Below, piece by piece: positions 1 through 10,179 of a stretch of 64,000 nt of DNA. The notes under the pieces are model-generated. The model saw only the letters and a list, made by a program, of their open reading frames with translations, made no database searches and was not told where the DNA came from. Made by a program: the position numbers and the translations under genes. The stretch's first letter is position 1. Each line of letters begins with the position of its first letter. Source of the DNA: Alphaproteobacteria bacterium (GTDB taxonomy: Bacteria; Pseudomonadota; Alphaproteobacteria; GCA-2731375); assembly GCA_021776235.1 (NCBI GenBank), contig JAJFGG010000161.1, positions 62,001 through 126,000 of the forward strand, written 5' to 3'.

Positions 1-1
1 C

Positions 2-1006
2 CAGCCCCACCGGGTGGCGGAGAAAGTCTCGACCCTGGATCTGCTTTCGAGCGGTCGGGTGGAATTTGGTATGGGAGAGGGTGCGGGCCCGGCTGAATTG
101 CATCCCTTTGGCACCCGGGTGCGTGACAAACGGGAACGCTGGGAAGAGGGCGTGAAGGCCACGATCCCCATGTTCACCAAGGAAGATTGGAAATTCCACG
201 GTGAGTATTACGATTTTCCGGCCCGTAGCGTGTTGCCAAAGCCATTTCAGAAACCGCACCCGCCATTGTGGGTCGCTTGTTCCAACATTCAGACCATTAC
301 CCTGGCCGGGCAATGGGGCATGGGCGCCCTGGGCTTTACCTTCATATCACCGGATGCGGCCAAGGCCTGGGTACACCATTACTACGACAACCTGTTGCAC
401 CATCGAGCGCTGCTGACCGACTATCCGATCAACCCCAATGTCGCCATGGTTTCCGGTTTTATGTGTGCCGATACGGACCAGGAAGCGATCGAGAAGGCGG
501 CGGGATGGACCTTTTTCATTTTCGCCTTGTCTCACTACGGCCGGGCCGGCATTGATGCCCCGGGAAAGGGTGATCTGTGGAAGTTGTACCAGGACTGGCG
601 CGGCTCGGAGAAAGCCCAGGCGGCCTTGAAGGCGGGGCTGATTGGCTCGCCCGCGACCATCCGTGACAAGCTGCGCCAGTTCGAGGCAGCCCATGTTGAT
701 CAGGTGATCCTGTTAAATCAGGCCGGCAAAACCTCGCATCAGGATATTTGCGACAGCCTGAAACTCTTCGCCGAAGAGGTGATGCCGGAATTCCACGAAC
801 GTCAGCCGGAACACGAGGCCTGGAAGGCAAAGGTGTTGGACGGCAGCATCGATCTGGAGGCTCTCGATACCCAGCCCTATGACCTCTACAGCCACCAGAA
901 CGAGGATATCGTGCGTCTCAGCCCGGAACAGTTGAAGGCGCACATGGCGGCCAAGGAGGCCGAACAGAAAGCCGCCGCCAAGGTTGCCGACGGCGCAGCG
1001 GACTGA
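2..1006 (+). CDS. LLM class flavin-dependent oxidoreductase (5' truncated by window edge)
   Basis: Frame is open to the window start; 'VSTLDLLSSGRVEFGMGEG...HPFGTRVRDKRERWEEGVK' matches the luciferase-like monooxygenase pattern. Confidence 0.85.
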   Translation, partial: QPHRVAEKVSTLDLLSSGRVEFGMGEGAGPAELHPFGTRVRDKRERWEEGVKATIPMFTKEDWKFHGEYYDFPARSVLPKPFQKPHPPLWVACSNIQTITLAGQWGMGALGFTFISPDAAKAWVHHYYDNLLHHRALLTDYPINPNVAMVSGFMCADTDQEAIEKAAGWTFFIFALSHYGRAGIDAPGKGDLWKLYQDWRGSEKAQAALKAGLIGSPATIRDKLRQFEAAHVDQVILLNQAGKTSHQDICDSLKLFAEEVMPEFHERQPEHEAWKAKVLDGSIDLEALDTQPYDLYSHQNEDIVRLSPEQLKAHMAAKEAEQKAAAKVADGAAD

Positions 1007-1102
1007 CCCGGCTGGTTCGCGGCAGATGCTCCGCCGGGGCGTCTTTGGGATTTGGAGCAGGTTTGAATCACTTCAGCCTTCCTGACAAGGGGCAAGTCAA
1101 CA

Positions 1103-2146
1103 ATGGATCCACAAGGCACCGAGCCCGAAGGCTATAACGTCGAGGCGGTCGAAACCTGGATTGCCGAGAATGTAACCGGATTGACGCCGCCCTTTACCTG
1201 GACCCGCCTGCAGGGCGGTCATTCCAATCTTACATACCGTATTGATGACCCCGAGGGGCGCTCGGCCGTTGTCCGCCGGCCGCCACAGGGCGAGTTATTG
1301 CCCAAGGCCCATGACATGAGCCGCGAATGGGCGCTGATATCGGCGCTGGGTCCAACGCCGGTACCGGTCGCGCCGGCCATGGGGTTTTGCGAAAGTCCCG
1401 ATGTCACCGGCGCCTGGTTCTATGTGATGGGACTGATAGACGGCCGCCCGCTTTATAATGCAACGGATACGGAAGCCTTGGTCCCTTACGAGAAACGGCC
1501 GACGTTGGCGTGGTCCTTCGTCGATGTCCTCGCCGGACTGCACGCGCTCGACCCCGACGAGATCGGTCTCGGCGAACTGGGTAGAAAAGAAAATTATGTC
1601 GGGCGCCAGCTTCATACCTGGTTCCGCTCTTGGACTTCTTCGGCGGAAGATGCCGAATACGATGACCCGAGGGCCCACGAGCTACAGGAATTCTTGAGCG
1701 GCAATATCCCCGACCAGGGACCGGCCAGAGTTGTTCATGGGGACTATGGCCTGCACAACTGCCTGATCGGATCTGATGCCTGTGTTGCCGCCGTGGTCGA
1801 TTGGGAAATATCCACCCTTGGCGATCCCCTGGCCGACCTCGCCTATGCCTTGAACCAATGGGCGGAACCTGATGAGGATCGCGACGGTGCCGCCACGGCC
1901 TTGCCGGGATTTCCAAGACGGGCCGAGTTGGCCGCCCGGTACGCCGAAAAGTCCGGCCGGGATTTATCCCTGCTGGACTACTACATCGGCTTCAACTGGT
2001 GGAAAACCGCCTGTATCGTCCACGGCGTCTATGCCAGATATCGCGCCGGCAAGAAAAGCGCTGATGGTGTTGATCTGGATAACTTGCGCATGCGCATCGG
2101 CCAATCCCTAGACCTCTCATCGCGCGCCCTCGCTTCGATACGATAA
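1103..2146 (+). CDS. Phosphotransferase (APH) family protein, ACAD10/11-like kinase domain
   Basis: 'LQGGHSNLTYRI', 'VVHGDYGLHNCLI', 'VVDWEISTLGDPLADLAYAL' are APH-family motifs; acyl-CoA dehydrogenase gene adjacent. Confidence 0.9.
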   Translation: MDPQGTEPEGYNVEAVETWIAENVTGLTPPFTWTRLQGGHSNLTYRIDDPEGRSAVVRRPPQGELLPKAHDMSREWALISALGPTPVPVAPAMGFCESPDVTGAWFYVMGLIDGRPLYNATDTEALVPYEKRPTLAWSFVDVLAGLHALDPDEIGLGELGRKENYVGRQLHTWFRSWTSSAEDAEYDDPRAHELQEFLSGNIPDQGPARVVHGDYGLHNCLIGSDACVAAVVDWEISTLGDPLADLAYALNQWAEPDEDRDGAATALPGFPRRAELAARYAEKSGRDLSLLDYYIGFNWWKTACIVHGVYARYRAGKKSADGVDLDNLRMRIGQSLDLSSRALASIR

Positions 2147-2229
2147 ATTGAACCGGGCTCCTCTAAAATTTGGCAGCAATGCCAGGGTCTTTCAGGTTTG
2201 AAACAGGCAGTGCATGCTCTGAGAATGTC

Positions 2230-3522
2230 CTAAATCTGATCGTCAATGGGTCCGAACACATCGCCATATTTCTCCCGGGCCTGCTGCGTCAGTTTCAAAC
2301 CGTGGCGGCTTGGGAAGATATCGTTGCTGGCCTGATAGTCCCGCAATACCTGCCGCGCGACGGTAATTTTGTGTACTTCCGTGGGGCCGTCCGCCAGGCC
2401 CATATGGAATGACTCGATGATTTGGCTGGTAAACGACATTTCCGATGAGACACCCAAAGAGCCATGCAGTTGCAGGGCGCGGGCGGCGACATCGTGGAAA
2501 ACCTTGGGCATGGCCGCCTTGATCGCGGCGATGTCCTTGCGCACCTTCATATAATCCTTGTGCTTGTCGATTAGCCAGGCGGTGCGCAGGACCAGCAGGC
2601 GGAATTGTTCAATCTCGATCCAGGAATCGGCGATTTTCTCCTGCACCATTTGCTTGTCAGCCAAACGTCCGCCCTGGGTTTCCCGGCTCAAGGCCCGTTC
2701 GCACATCATGTCAAAGGCATTGCGGACCTGGCCGATGGTGCGCATGGCATGGTGAATGCGGCCGCCGCCCAGGCGGGTCTGTGCGACGGCAAAGGCGTCA
2801 CCCCGGCCTCCCAGCATGTTCTCGTTGGGCACGCTGACATTGTTATACCGGATATAGGCGTGGCTTCCTTCCTCGCCGCTGTGAATACCCACATTGCGGA
2901 TGATTTCGACCCCTGGCGTATCCGCTGGAACGATGAACATTGACAGGCGGCGGTAGGGCTCCGCCTCCGGGTCGGTCACCACCATCACAATCAGGAAGGA
3001 GGCGTAACGGGCGTTCGATGAAAACCATTTCTCGCCATTGATCACCCAGCCATCGCCGGAAGGCTCCCCCCGCGTGGTGAAGACCTTGGGGTCAGCGCCG
3101 CCCTGGGGCTCGGTCATACAAAAGCACGAGACGATCTCATTATCCAGCAACGGCTGCAGGTAGGATTGCTTTTGCGCTGCCGTGCCATAATGCGCCAGTA
3201 TTTCCGCGTTGCCCGTATCGGGCGCCTGGCAACCAAACACCGTTGGGCCAAAGCGGGAGCGCCCCAGGATCTCGTTCATCAGGGCCAGCTTTACCTGGCC
3301 GTAACCCAAGCCGCCCAGATCGGGTCCGAGGTGGCAGCCCCATAGTTTGCGTTCGCGCACCCGTGCCTGCAAGGGGCGGACCAACTGGTTCCGCCTGGCG
3401 TCTTTTAGGTCATAGGGGTTGCCCAGAATATGGTCCAGGGGCTCGACCTCCGTGCGCATGAACGCCTCGATCCAATCAAGCTCGGCTTGATCATCCGCAT
3501 CGGTTTCGAAGTCCCAGGCCAT
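2230..3522 (-). CDS. Acyl-CoA dehydrogenase
   Basis: 'CFCMTEPQGGADPKVFTTRG', 'INGEKWFSSNA', 'ALQLHGSLGVSSEMSFT' ACAD motifs. Confidence 0.92.
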   Translation of the reverse strand: MAWDFETDADDQAELDWIEAFMRTEVEPLDHILGNPYDLKDARRNQLVRPLQARVRERKLWGCHLGPDLGGLGYGQVKLALMNEILGRSRFGPTVFGCQAPDTGNAEILAHYGTAAQKQSYLQPLLDNEIVSCFCMTEPQGGADPKVFTTRGEPSGDGWVINGEKWFSSNARYASFLIVMVVTDPEAEPYRRLSMFIVPADTPGVEIIRNVGIHSGEEGSHAYIRYNNVSVPNENMLGGRGDAFAVAQTRLGGGRIHHAMRTIGQVRNAFDMMCERALSRETQGGRLADKQMVQEKIADSWIEIEQFRLLVLRTAWLIDKHKDYMKVRKDIAAIKAAMPKVFHDVAARALQLHGSLGVSSEMSFTSQIIESFHMGLADGPTEVHKITVARQVLRDYQASNDIFPSRHGLKLTQQAREKYGDVFGPIDDQI

Positions 3523-3546
3523 GATACCCTCCCGCCGTTCGCCGTA

Positions 3547-4224
3547 TTAATCCAAATCCATAAACGTCGTAAAATCGTCAATCGGCAGCTTGTCGACGCG
3601 AAACTCGTTCTCCGGTGCCGCTGTGTCCTCAAAGCCGACGGCGACGCCGCAGGCCAGCAATTCCTCGTCGGGCATGCCCAGGTGCCGGCGCACAATGCTG
3701 TGGTACCAGGTGAAAGCGGCCTGACCGCAGGTGTGCAATCCCTCGCCCCGGGCGCCAATCAGCAAATTTTCGATAAACATGCCGACATCCATGTAGGTGC
3801 CGGTGGCCAGGTCCCTGTGAAAGCCCACAAACATCCCTACAGGTGCGTCGAAGAATTCAAAATTGCGGCTCATCTGGGCCTGCCGCGCGGCCATGTCATC
3901 GCGGGCGATGCCCAGTTTGGCGTAGAGGCCAAAGCCGGTTTCCCGGCGCCGGGCCTGGTAGGGTTCAAACCATTTGGTCGGGTAGTATGGGTATTCGGGC
4001 ACATAGTCTTTTGGGTCACCATTGGCGATAGCATCCAGAATATCGCCGGTAATAGCGGCTTTCGTTGCGCCGCCGACCACGTATAGTTTCCACGGTTGGA
4101 TATTATGGCCGCTGGGTGCCATGCCGGCGCCTTCAATAATGCGCCGCAGGCTTTCCATGGGCACGGGAGCAGGCAAAAAGCGGCGTACCGAACGGCGGCT
4201 CATGATCGCGTCGTGAACATCCAT
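3547..4224 (-). CDS. Nitroreductase family protein
   Basis: 'MDVHDAIMSRRSVRRFLPAPVP...GAGMAPSGHNIQPWKLYVV' N-terminal nitroreductase signature. Confidence 0.92.
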   Translation of the reverse strand: MDVHDAIMSRRSVRRFLPAPVPMESLRRIIEGAGMAPSGHNIQPWKLYVVGGATKAAITGDILDAIANGDPKDYVPEYPYYPTKWFEPYQARRRETGFGLYAKLGIARDDMAARQAQMSRNFEFFDAPVGMFVGFHRDLATGTYMDVGMFIENLLIGARGEGLHTCGQAAFTWYHSIVRRHLGMPDEELLACGVAVGFEDTAAPENEFRVDKLPIDDFTTFMDLD

Positions 4225-4492
4225 GATTTGTGTGCTCCTCGGCTAAAAACTCTGCAATTCTAGGCGTCGGCCCTCAGACCGGTCAAACGGGCCAGACATT
4301 AGTTGCTGATCTTTTCCGCTTCGCCCACGATACGCCGGACCGGTTCCGCCTCGACGACCAATTGCATAGCGTCCTGGACCGTTGGTATTACATGTCGCAA
4401 TTCAGGGAACCTGTTATAAGCGAGGCCTGGATTTAGTCCAGTGGGCATGGATCAGCCCGTTTGAAACGTCAAATACAGGGATACCGCTGAAC

Positions 4493-5419
4493 ATGGTGCC
4501 GGGTATGCGTTATGCCGATGGTGAGTTCGACCGTGCGGCTGAATGGCGGCAAGACGCCGATTGGCTGGCCGTGCGCCGTGCCGCGCCGGACAGCAGGGTT
4601 TATCCTATTTGGCGCCACCGCTACATATTTGCAGACAACAAGGCCCCGGTTTGGCTGGCGCCGCCGGCGGCGGCGGCGCTGGCTGATTTGGGGCAATCGG
4701 TGTTGCTGGGCCTGGTCGACGAAACGGCGCACTTCAGCCTCGATATTTCAGCTTTGTCCGAAGACAACCTGGCCAATGTGCTTGCTGGCACAGCTCATGA
4801 TCTTCGGGATGTGGCCATGAACCTGTCGCACCGGACGGCGGCCATCCTGGCCTTTGGCCGGGGTATGTCAATCTGGCATAAGGACCACGAATATTGCGGC
4901 CGCTGCGGCGGGCCAACCAAGGTGGAACGGGCCGGTCATGCCCGCCGTTGCCTGGGCGAGAATTGCGGCCGCTTGCATTTTCCACGCACCGATCCTGCCG
5001 TCATTACCCTGGTTGTCGATGGCAACCGCTGTCTTCTCGCGCGCCGGGCGACCATTTCCATACCGCGGTTTTCCACCGTTGCCGGCTTTGTCGAACCCGG
5101 CGAGACACTGGAAGATGCGGTGCGCCGGGAAGTGGCCGAGGAAGTAGGTGTAACGGTCGGACCGGTCCTCTATCGCGGCTCTCAGCCCTGGCCGTTTCCG
5201 TCCTCATTGATGGTCGGTTATTGGGCCCGCGCGCTCGATCCCCGGATCAAGGTCGATGGTGAGGAAATCAGCGAAGCAGCCTGGTTCACACGCGGGGATA
5301 TCGATCGGGCCGTGGCGGGCGGCGATATCATTCTGCCGCCCGATGATTCTATCAGCCGCCGTTTGGTGGAAGACTGGCGTGCCCTGCCGGAAGGGATGAA
5401 TATTACCGGTTTGGCGTGA
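4493..5419 (+). CDS. nudC: NAD(+) diphosphatase, NudC-type Nudix hydrolase
   Basis: Zn finger 'CGRCGGPTKVERAGHARRCLGENCGRLHFPRTDPAVI' and Nudix box 'GFVEPGETLEDAVRREVAEEVGV'; the ORF track starts at 4382, a start at 4493 or 4505 is more plausible. Confidence 0.9.
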   Translation: MVPGMRYADGEFDRAAEWRQDADWLAVRRAAPDSRVYPIWRHRYIFADNKAPVWLAPPAAAALADLGQSVLLGLVDETAHFSLDISALSEDNLANVLAGTAHDLRDVAMNLSHRTAAILAFGRGMSIWHKDHEYCGRCGGPTKVERAGHARRCLGENCGRLHFPRTDPAVITLVVDGNRCLLARRATISIPRFSTVAGFVEPGETLEDAVRREVAEEVGVTVGPVLYRGSQPWPFPSSLMVGYWARALDPRIKVDGEEISEAAWFTRGDIDRAVAGGDIILPPDDSISRRLVEDWRALPEGMNITGLA

Positions 5420-5646
5420 TGCAGCGCCGATATCCGCCGTATACGCCCCGAGAGCATTGCCGCTCATTTAAAGAAATTTGCGCCTGCGGCCTTGAAGACC
5501 ATCAAGAACCTAGCAAATACCTACTGTGGCCGTGGTGCCATCAATCTTTTTTGGGGTCGGACTTGATGCCGTCCATACAATGAGGGGGGTATGATGCGTT
5601 GCGCCGCTGTGTTAACTCCGCACCGTCTAATTTGGAATAATGTGCT

Positions 5647-5835
5647 ATGCGCCTGTTGATCGCGTTATTGTTGCCATGGCTGCTATTTTTCACGATTGGC
5701 CGCGTATTTGCTGGCATTATCTGTTTAATTTTGCAAATTACCGTAATCGGTTGGGTGCCGGCCGCGATCTGGGCGGTTTATGCGCTGAGCCAGTACAATA
5801 TGGACAAACGCTTTGATGAGTTGGATCAAGCATAG
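5647..5835 (+). CDS. YqaE/Pmp3 (UPF0057)-like small membrane protein
   Basis: 62 aa with two hydrophobic segments; 'GRVFAGIICLILQITVIGWVPAAIWAVYAL' resembles the Pmp3 pattern. Confidence 0.75.
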   Translation: MRLLIALLLPWLLFFTIGRVFAGIICLILQITVIGWVPAAIWAVYALSQYNMDKRFDELDQA

Positions 5836-5867
5836 TTCCAGCTGACGGGATAGAGAGGAATACGGAC

Positions 5868-7076
5868 ATGACCGATGCATTTATTTACGACCACGTGCGC
5901 ACGCCACGAGGCAAGGGGCGGGCCAGCGGGTCCTTGCATTCAGTAACGCCCGTGGAATTGGCATCGACCGCGCTACGGGCCATCCGGGACCGCAATGATC
6001 TGGACACCGCCGAGGTCGACGATGTGATGCTGGGTTGTGTTGCGCCGGTCGGGGAACAGGGCGCCGACATTGCCCGGACGGCGGTGATCAACTCCGAATA
6101 CGCTGAAAGTACCGCCGGCGCCCAGGTTAACCGTTTCTGCGCGTCGGGTCTGGAGGCGGTCAATATCGCGGCCGGGCAGATCATGTCGGGTCAGTCGGAA
6201 ATGGCCATCGGCGGCGGTGTGGAAAGTATGAGCCGGGTGCCCATGGGTTCCGATGGCGGCGCCTGGCCCACGGACCCGACCGTGGCATTTCGCAGCTATT
6301 TTGTGCCCCAGGGCATCTCTGCCGATCTGATTGCGACAAAATACGGCTTTAGCCGGGACGACGTGGACAGCTATGCCGTTGAGAGTCAAAAACGCGCGCA
6401 ACGGTCCTGGGACGAAGGCCGCTTTGATAGTGCCGTGGTGCCGGTCGTGGATATCAATGGCAATACCGTTCTGGGTACGGACGAGCATATGCGGCCGGAA
6501 ACCGACATGCAGTCCCTGGCCTCGCTGGAAGCGTCATTTATCACCGCCGGTGAACAGTTTGGCTTCAATTCGGTTGCCATTCAGCGCTATCCGGAGATTG
6601 AGAAGATCGAGCATGTCCATCATGCCGGCAACTCCTCGGGCATCGTCGATGGCGCGTCGGCCGTCTTGCTGGGCACGTCTGAAATCGGCGAGAAGCTGGG
6701 CCTGAAGCCACGGGCCCGAATCCGCAGTTTTGCCTCCATCGGCTCGGAGCCGACGATCATGCTGACCGGGCCATCCCTGGCGGCGGAAAAGGCCTTGAAG
6801 CGGGCCGGTATGAGCAAGGCGGATATTGATTTGTGGGAACTGAACGAGGCGTTTGCCGCGGTCGTCCTGCGCTTCATGCAGGCCCTAGATATCGATCATG
6901 ATCAAATCAACGTCTGTGGCGGGGCGATTGCCATGGGGCATCCCCTGGGCGCCACCGGGGCAATGATCCTGGGCACGGTGCTGGACGAATTGGAACGCAC
7001 CGGTAAAAGCACGGCGCTGGCCACACTTTGTGTTGGCGGCGGCATGGGCACGGCCACCATAATCGAGCGTCTGTGA
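5868..7076 (+). CDS. Acetyl-CoA C-acyltransferase (thiolase)
   Basis: 'NRFCASGLEAVNIAAGQI', 'GGGVESMSRVPMG', 'NVCGGAIAMGHPLGATGAMI', 'LCVGGGMGTATIIE'. Confidence 0.95.
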   Translation: MTDAFIYDHVRTPRGKGRASGSLHSVTPVELASTALRAIRDRNDLDTAEVDDVMLGCVAPVGEQGADIARTAVINSEYAESTAGAQVNRFCASGLEAVNIAAGQIMSGQSEMAIGGGVESMSRVPMGSDGGAWPTDPTVAFRSYFVPQGISADLIATKYGFSRDDVDSYAVESQKRAQRSWDEGRFDSAVVPVVDINGNTVLGTDEHMRPETDMQSLASLEASFITAGEQFGFNSVAIQRYPEIEKIEHVHHAGNSSGIVDGASAVLLGTSEIGEKLGLKPRARIRSFASIGSEPTIMLTGPSLAAEKALKRAGMSKADIDLWELNEAFAAVVLRFMQALDIDHDQINVCGGAIAMGHPLGATGAMILGTVLDELERTGKSTALATLCVGGGMGTATIIERL

Positions 7077-7137
7077 CGCTCCAGTTGAAAAATCGGGCCA
7101 CCTGACGAAGTCAAAACAACGTGTATCTGGGACAAAT

Positions 7138-9270
7138 ATGATGATGGATTACGATGTAGATGGTGACGGCGTCGCCACCATTTCCTGGAATGTTTCGAAC
7201 CGCCCCATGAATGTCCTCAACCAGGAAACCATGGCGGCCTATTCCGCCTGCCTGGACAAGGCCATTGACGATGAAAACGTCAAAGGGGTGATCGTCACAT
7301 CGGCGCATCGGGAATTCATGGTCGGGGCTGATCTGTCTGCCATGGGCGATGGCGACAGGGCGGCGTTCCAGACCTTCATTCAGATTGTGCATCAGATGTT
7401 CCGGCGCATGGAGAAAGCCGGCAAGCCGTTCGTCGCGGCCATCAATGGCCATGCCCTGGGCGGCGGCTACGAGCTGTGCCTGGCCTGCCATCACCGAATT
7501 GCCGCCGACGACCCAAAGATCAAGATCGGCCTGCCGGAAGCCAAGATCGGCCTGCTGCCCGGCGGTGGCGGTACCCAGCGGCTGCCGCGCCTGATCGGCA
7601 TGCAACCGGCCCTGCCCCTGATGCTGGAAGGGCGGGAAATGGCGCCGAAGGCCGCCCTGAACATGGGGATGGTCGATCAGGTGGTGCCGGCGGATCAGTT
7701 GCTGGCCGAGGCCAAGGCCTGGGTACTGGGTGACGGTCAGAAGAATTCTGTACAGCCCTGGGACAAAAAAGGCTTCAAGCTTCCCGGTGGCGCCGTGCAG
7801 TCGCCCACCGGCCAGCAGGCCTTTGCGGCCGGCAACGCCATGCTGCATCAACGGACCTATGGCAACTATCCGGCCCAGCAGCACATCATGTCCTGCGTGT
7901 ACGAGGGCTGTCAGGTTGATATCGATACCGGCCTGGCAATCGAAATCCGCTATTTCATCGCCACCGCGTTGACGCCGGAAGCAAGGAATATGATCCGTCT
8001 GTTCTTTGCCATTACCGAGGCCGGCAAGGGCGCCGGACGGCCGAAGGATGTCGCCGCCACCAAGTACAGCAAGATCGGTATCCTGGGCGCTGGCATGATG
8101 GGCGCCGGCATCGCCTATGTGACCGCCATGGCCGGCATGGACGTGGTCCTGCTGGATATGGAGCAGGCCAGTGCCGACAAGGGCAGGGCCCACGCCGAGG
8201 ATCTGCTGAAGAAGCGGGTTGCCCGGCGGCGTATGGACAAAGATGCCGCCGAGGCCATTTTGGCCCGCATACATGCCACCGCCGATTTCGCTGATTTGGC
8301 GGGCTGCGAACTGGTGATCGAGGCGGTGTTCGAAGACCGCGCCGTCAAGGCCGACGTGACGGCAAAGACCCTGGCTGTGACGGGAGATGGCATCACCTTC
8401 GCTTCCAACACCTCGACGCTGCCAATCACCGGTCTGGCCAAAGCCTCGTCCCGGCCCGACAACTTCATCGGGCTGCATTTTTTCTCGCCGGTGGACCGTA
8501 TGCCCCTGGTCGAGATCATTCTCGGCGAAGGGACCTCGGATGAGACCCTGGCGCGGGCCATGGACTACGTGATGGCGATCCGCAAGACACCTATCGTGGT
8601 CAACGATTCCCGTGGTTTTTATACCAGCCGGGTTTTCGCCACCTATGTGCGCGAGGGTTTGGCCCTGTTGGCGGAAGGCGTCGCGCCGGCCTTGATCGAG
8701 AATGCCGGTAGAATGGCGGGCATGCCTGTCGGTCCGTTGGCCATGGCGGACGAGGTCTCGATCGATTTGATGTACAAGGTCGGCCTGCAGACGCAGAAGG
8801 ACCTGGGCGATGATTACGTGGCAATGCCGGGCGATGATCTGGTGCGCCGCATGGTCGACGACCTGGGCCGGATCGGCAAAAAGGCAGACAAGGGCTTCTA
8901 TGACTACCCCGAGAAGGGCAGCAAACGCCTTTGGCCCGGTTTGGCGGAAGAATGTCCCCCGGCCGCCGAACAGCCTGATGTAGAGATCGTCAAAAAACGC
9001 CTGATCTATATTCAGTCCGTGGAGACGGCCCGCTGCATGGAAGAGGGGGTGATCACTGAAAAACGGGATGCGGACGTAGGGTCGATCATGGGCTGGGGCT
9101 TTCCCCCTTTCCGGGGCGGTGTTCTCAGTCTGGTCGATACCATCGGTATCGAAGATTTCGTCGCGGAATGCGACCGCCTGGCCCAGGCTCACGGCGCCCG
9201 CTTCAGCCCGCCAAAATTGTTGCGGGATATGGCCGCCAAGGGTGAGGGCTTCTACGGCAAGGCGGCCTAG
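7138..9270 (+). CDS. Bifunctional enoyl-CoA hydratase / 3-hydroxyacyl-CoA dehydrogenase (FadJ/FadB-like)
   Basis: Crotonase region 'GHALGGGYELCLACH' followed by 'GILGAGMMGAGIAYVTAMAG' NAD-binding domain; directly downstream of a thiolase. Confidence 0.94.
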   Translation: MMMDYDVDGDGVATISWNVSNRPMNVLNQETMAAYSACLDKAIDDENVKGVIVTSAHREFMVGADLSAMGDGDRAAFQTFIQIVHQMFRRMEKAGKPFVAAINGHALGGGYELCLACHHRIAADDPKIKIGLPEAKIGLLPGGGGTQRLPRLIGMQPALPLMLEGREMAPKAALNMGMVDQVVPADQLLAEAKAWVLGDGQKNSVQPWDKKGFKLPGGAVQSPTGQQAFAAGNAMLHQRTYGNYPAQQHIMSCVYEGCQVDIDTGLAIEIRYFIATALTPEARNMIRLFFAITEAGKGAGRPKDVAATKYSKIGILGAGMMGAGIAYVTAMAGMDVVLLDMEQASADKGRAHAEDLLKKRVARRRMDKDAAEAILARIHATADFADLAGCELVIEAVFEDRAVKADVTAKTLAVTGDGITFASNTSTLPITGLAKASSRPDNFIGLHFFSPVDRMPLVEIILGEGTSDETLARAMDYVMAIRKTPIVVNDSRGFYTSRVFATYVREGLALLAEGVAPALIENAGRMAGMPVGPLAMADEVSIDLMYKVGLQTQKDLGDDYVAMPGDDLVRRMVDDLGRIGKKADKGFYDYPEKGSKRLWPGLAEECPPAAEQPDVEIVKKRLIYIQSVETARCMEEGVITEKRDADVGSIMGWGFPPFRGGVLSLVDTIGIEDFVAECDRLAQAHGARFSPPKLLRDMAAKGEGFYGKAA

Positions 9271-9311
9271 AGTGGAAAATATTGGCACGAAATTGATTGC
9301 GGGGAACACTG

Positions 9312-10157
9312 ATGGGGCAACCACATATCGAAATCAAACCGCTCTCCGGGGCGCTGGGGGCGGAAATCCATGGCCTTGATTTGGCCGCGGATTTGGATAA
9401 CAGCTCCATGGCAACGGTGCGCGAGGCATTCGTCGACCATGGTGTGGTGTTTTTCATGGACCAGGATTTGACGCCGGCACAGCATTTGGATTTCGCCCGC
9501 CGTTTTGGCCCCATCGACATCAACAAGTTTTTCGAAACTGTCGAGGGTTATCCGGAAGTCGCCCAGGTCCGCAAAGAGGCCGGCGATACCACGAATATCG
9601 GTGGCGGCTGGCATACCGATCATAGTTATGACGAGGTCCCGGCCCTGGGTTCCATGCTTTATGCCAAAGAGCTGCCCGCGAGAGGCGGCGATACGATGTT
9701 CGCCAGCATGTATGCAGCCTACGACGCGCTATCGCCGGGCATGAAGGACATGCTGGATGGCTTGCAGGCCGTGCACAGCGGCGCTCGAGCCTTTGGCCCG
9801 GATGCACAAAGTAACAAGGGGCGTGACGCGAAGTTCAATCTATCCGAGATCGCCTTGGCCGAGGTCGAACATCCCGTGGTTTGCACGCACCCGGATTCGG
9901 GCCGCAAGCACCTTTACGTCAACGGTGGTTTCACCATGCGTTTCGCCAATATGACCGAAGCGGAAAGCGCGCCATTGTTGCAGTATCTGTTGCAGCATGC
10001 GGCCAAACCGGAGTTCACCTGCCGCTTTCAATGGCGGCCGGGCGCCATGGCGTTCTGGGATAACAGCTGTACCCAGCATTTCGCCCTTAACGACTATCAC
10101 GGTCAGCGCCGCTTGATGCACCGGGTCACGATCCAGGGCCGGCGCCCGCACGCCTAA
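9312..10157 (+). CDS. TauD/TfdA family Fe(II)/2-oxoglutarate dioxygenase
   Basis: 'HTDHSYDEVPALGSMLYA' (HxD) and 'WRPGAMAFWDNSCTQHFALNDY' distal His motif. Confidence 0.92.
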   Translation: MGQPHIEIKPLSGALGAEIHGLDLAADLDNSSMATVREAFVDHGVVFFMDQDLTPAQHLDFARRFGPIDINKFFETVEGYPEVAQVRKEAGDTTNIGGGWHTDHSYDEVPALGSMLYAKELPARGGDTMFASMYAAYDALSPGMKDMLDGLQAVHSGARAFGPDAQSNKGRDAKFNLSEIALAEVEHPVVCTHPDSGRKHLYVNGGFTMRFANMTEAESAPLLQYLLQHAAKPEFTCRFQWRPGAMAFWDNSCTQHFALNDYHGQRRLMHRVTIQGRRPHA

Positions 10158-10179
10158 TTATTGCCAGGAAGGAAGCGCC

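Noticed and set aside
4657-4682. GCC/GGC-rich run inside nudC that looks like a short repeat
   Set aside because: Encodes an ordinary Pro/Ala stretch (LAPPAAAAL) in a coding region; no sign of a functional repeat.
7111-9324. 737-aa minus-strand ORF antisense to the FadJ-like gene
   Set aside because: Mirrors a strong, motif-rich plus-strand gene; composition (His/Gly/Gln/Asp-rich) is typical of a shadow ORF in high-GC DNA.
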